Origin: Pedobacter sp.
GTDB lineage: Bacteria; Bacteroidota; Bacteroidia; Sphingobacteriales; Sphingobacteriaceae
Length of the DNA: 8,198 nucleotides
Reading direction: 5' to 3'
Assembly (NCBI GenBank): GCA_028287885.1
Contig: JAQBOT010000422.1
Span: 1-8,198, forward strand
Shown here: piece by piece, positions 6,409 through 8,198 of the stretch
Layout of the letters: each line of letters starts with the position of its first letter
Position numbering within the stretch: position 1 is the first letter of the stretch
Notes under the pieces: generated by a model
Seen by the model: only the letters and a program-made list of their open reading frames with translations
The model's database searches: none
What the model was told of the DNA's origin: nothing
Position numbers and translations under genes: made by a program

Positions 6409-8198
6409 ATGAAAATAAAATATTTTCTACTGCTCCTGATGATGTGCCTTTTTTATCATAACCTGCGCGCACAAAACAATATTACGGTTACCGGGACGGT
6501 AACGGACAACAAAGGAGAGACATTAATTGGCGTCGGCGTTTTGGTCAAAGGAACCAAAACTGGTACCAGCACAAACAGCCAGGGCCAGTATGTGCTATCC
6601 GTCCCAGGAAACAACCCTGTACTCGTGATCTCTTACATCGGCTTTGTGAGTCAAGAAATTGCAGTAAACAACAGAACAAGAATTGATGTCTCCCTACAAT
6701 CCGATTCAAAAGGACTGGATGAGGTGGTTGTGACAGGATACCAGACCCAAAGGAAAAAAGATCTAACTGGTGCTGTCTCGGTCGTTAACATGAAAGATGT
6801 TCAAAATATTCCAACTGGGAACATCATTTCAACACTTCAGGGGCGCGTGCCAGGCGTTAACGTCACAAACAACGGAACACCCGGAGGTGTTGGTACAGGT
6901 ATCGGCATCCGCGGAATTACTACCATCAATAATGGTACGCCACTGTACGTCATTGATGGTGTTCAAACGCGCGACAATATTGCTACCCTATTGAATCCCA
7001 ATGATGTCGAATCTATACAGATTCTAAAAGATGCTGCATCTGCCTCAATTTACGGTACGCAGGCAGCCAACGGGGTAATTATTATCACTACAAAACGAGG
7101 TAAAAAGGATCAGTTAACGGTGGATTTCGATGCGCAGCTTACTACACAGGCTTACCATACCGGAATACAAATGCTGAATGCACAACAGTGGGGTGAAACC
7201 TATTGGACTGCGTATAAAAATGACGGGATAAAGCCTAACCACGACTTATATGGGAATGGCGATGTACCAGTAATTCCGGAGTTTATCGATCAAAAGAAAA
7301 CCATCCGTTCGGGTGACACCAATTGGGCTGATCAGGTATATAAAACCGCTGTGCAACAAAGCTACAATTTAACCGTTGCTAAAGGTTCCAAAAATGGTGG
7401 ATCAGCTTTTTCACTCAATTATTTCGATCAGGATGGATTGGTCAAATACACAAATTTTACACGTATCAATGGCCGTTTAAATTCGGACTACAGTTATCTG
7501 GATAATCGTTTAAGAATAGGACAAAATTTAAATTTGAGTAAATGGAATGAAAAACTTAAACCTGCCGGTATTGAAGAACTAACCATAGCGCAACACCCGA
7601 TCATTCCAGTTTATGATATTAATGGAGGCTATGCTGGTCCGACACAAGGTATAGGAGACAAACCCAATCCGGTACGGCTCCTGGATCAAATCAGGGACAA
7701 CAGAAGTGAGCAGTGGCGTATTTTCGGTAATATGTACGTAGAGGCTGAACCAGTTAAGAATCTGTTACTAAGGTCTAACTATAGCATCAATTACCGTAAT
7801 GGGTTCGTCTCTGCATTTGAACCAAAATGGAGGGAAGGCGATCGCTCTGTTGATAAAAATATTTTAAATACTTCATCAGACTACAACAAGGATTGGATAT
7901 GGTCTAACACAGTCAACTACACCATTATTATTAACAAACACAATATTAATGCGCTTGCAGGTATCGAATCTAAAGAAAGCATCAATGAATCATTAGGCGC
8001 CAAACGAGAGAATTTTTTAATAGAAGCTTTAGACTATCGCTATATCAATGCAGGAGATGGTGCCCAAACCAACAGTGGAATTGCATCGCGTACAGCAACC
8101 AATTCCGTTTTCGCTAAACTGAACTATGCTTATAATGATCGCTACCTTCTTTCTGGTACTGTAAGGCGGGATGCTTCTTCCAGATTCGGAAAAAACAA
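6409..8198 (+). CDS. SusC/RagA-family TonB-dependent outer-membrane transporter (3' end outside window)
   Basis: The frame opens at the ATG at 6409 and stays open to the window end, giving 596 codons of a protein usually about 1000 residues long. Residues 1-21 are a Sec signal peptide (Lys2, Lys4, a Leu/Met-rich core, likely cut after LRA21). Residues about 27-100 form the carboxypeptidase-regulatory-like domain (VTGTVTDNKGETLIGV) found at the N-terminus of SusC proteins. LDEVVVTGY (103-111) is the SusC/RagA signature and TonB-box region. The plug domain follows to about 231, with LYVIDGV (179-185) and DVESIQILKDAASASIYG (199-216). The rest is beta-barrel strands. SusC proteins pair with a SusD lipoprotein to import oligosaccharides using TonB energy; susD should lie just downstream. 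AAGGAA touches the ATG, too close for a standard ribosome site. Context suggests fructan oligosaccharides as cargo. Later Met codons at 11 and 12 would destroy the signal peptide. Confidence 0.95.
   Translation, partial: MKIKYFLLLLMMCLFYHNLRAQNNITVTGTVTDNKGETLIGVGVLVKGTKTGTSTNSQGQYVLSVPGNNPVLVISYIGFVSQEIAVNNRTRIDVSLQSDSKGLDEVVVTGYQTQRKKDLTGAVSVVNMKDVQNIPTGNIISTLQGRVPGVNVTNNGTPGGVGTGIGIRGITTINNGTPLYVIDGVQTRDNIATLLNPNDVESIQILKDAASASIYGTQAANGVIIITTKRGKKDQLTVDFDAQLTTQAYHTGIQMLNAQQWGETYWTAYKNDGIKPNHDLYGNGDVPVIPEFIDQKKTIRSGDTNWADQVYKTAVQQSYNLTVAKGSKNGGSAFSLNYFDQDGLVKYTNFTRINGRLNSDYSYLDNRLRIGQNLNLSKWNEKLKPAGIEELTIAQHPIIPVYDINGGYAGPTQGIGDKPNPVRLLDQIRDNRSEQWRIFGNMYVEAEPVKNLLLRSNYSINYRNGFVSAFEPKWREGDRSVDKNILNTSSDYNKDWIWSNTVNYTIIINKHNINALAGIESKESINESLGAKRENFLIEALDYRYINAGDGAQTNSGIASRTATNSVFAKLNYAYNDRYLLSGTVRRDASSRFGKN

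Noticed and set aside
6797..6994. Plus-strand 65-codon frame inside the susC-like gene
   Set aside because: It is out of frame with the plug domain of SusC, whose own frame is intact with clear motifs.

Overview
The window looks like chromosomal DNA from a Bacteroidota bacterium, probably a Sphingobacteriaceae-type organism such as Sphingobacterium or Pedobacter. The genus is an inference. The evidence is a SusC/RagA-type TonB-dependent transporter with the LDEVVVTGY signature, a one-protein hybrid two-component system (HTCS), a TAnnTTTG-type -7 box, starts that mostly lack a clear Shine-Dalgarno sequence, and moderately AT-rich DNA.

Layout. Positions 1-170 hold a tRNA-Arg(ACG) gene with a candidate -7 box in front and a long perfect palindromic terminator behind. 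Positions 193-582 (minus) encode a small SPW-repeat membrane protein. Positions 583-910 hold no gene I can support. Positions 911-3679 (minus) encode a 922-residue HTCS with a sugar-binding-protein-like periplasmic sensor. Positions 3680-4009 are a divergent control region with several short repeats. The plus strand then carries a sugar:H+ symporter of the major facilitator superfamily (4010-5338), a PfkB-family sugar kinase (5355-6266), a 142-bp spacer, and the first 596 codons of a SusC-like outer-membrane transporter (6409 to the window end).

How the genes work together. This is the left edge of a polysaccharide utilization locus (PUL). The gene set (HTCS with a periplasmic-binding-protein sensor, inner-membrane monosaccharide importer, fructokinase-like kinase, SusC) matches the fructan PUL of Bacteroides thetaiotaomicron, where BT1754 is an HTCS that binds fructose directly, BT1758 an importer, BT1757 a fructokinase and BT1763 the SusC. 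The inferred model is that the SusC protein imports fructan oligosaccharides across the outer membrane, periplasmic GH32 enzymes release fructose, the HTCS senses free fructose, the symporter brings it into the cytoplasm and the kinase phosphorylates it. SusD and GH32 genes are not in the window and would be expected just downstream. The system is a known type. The less ordinary points are a lipobox at the N-terminus of the HTCS, an 11-bp-phased CTAAA repeat in the divergent control region, and a nine-codon ORF in front of susC.
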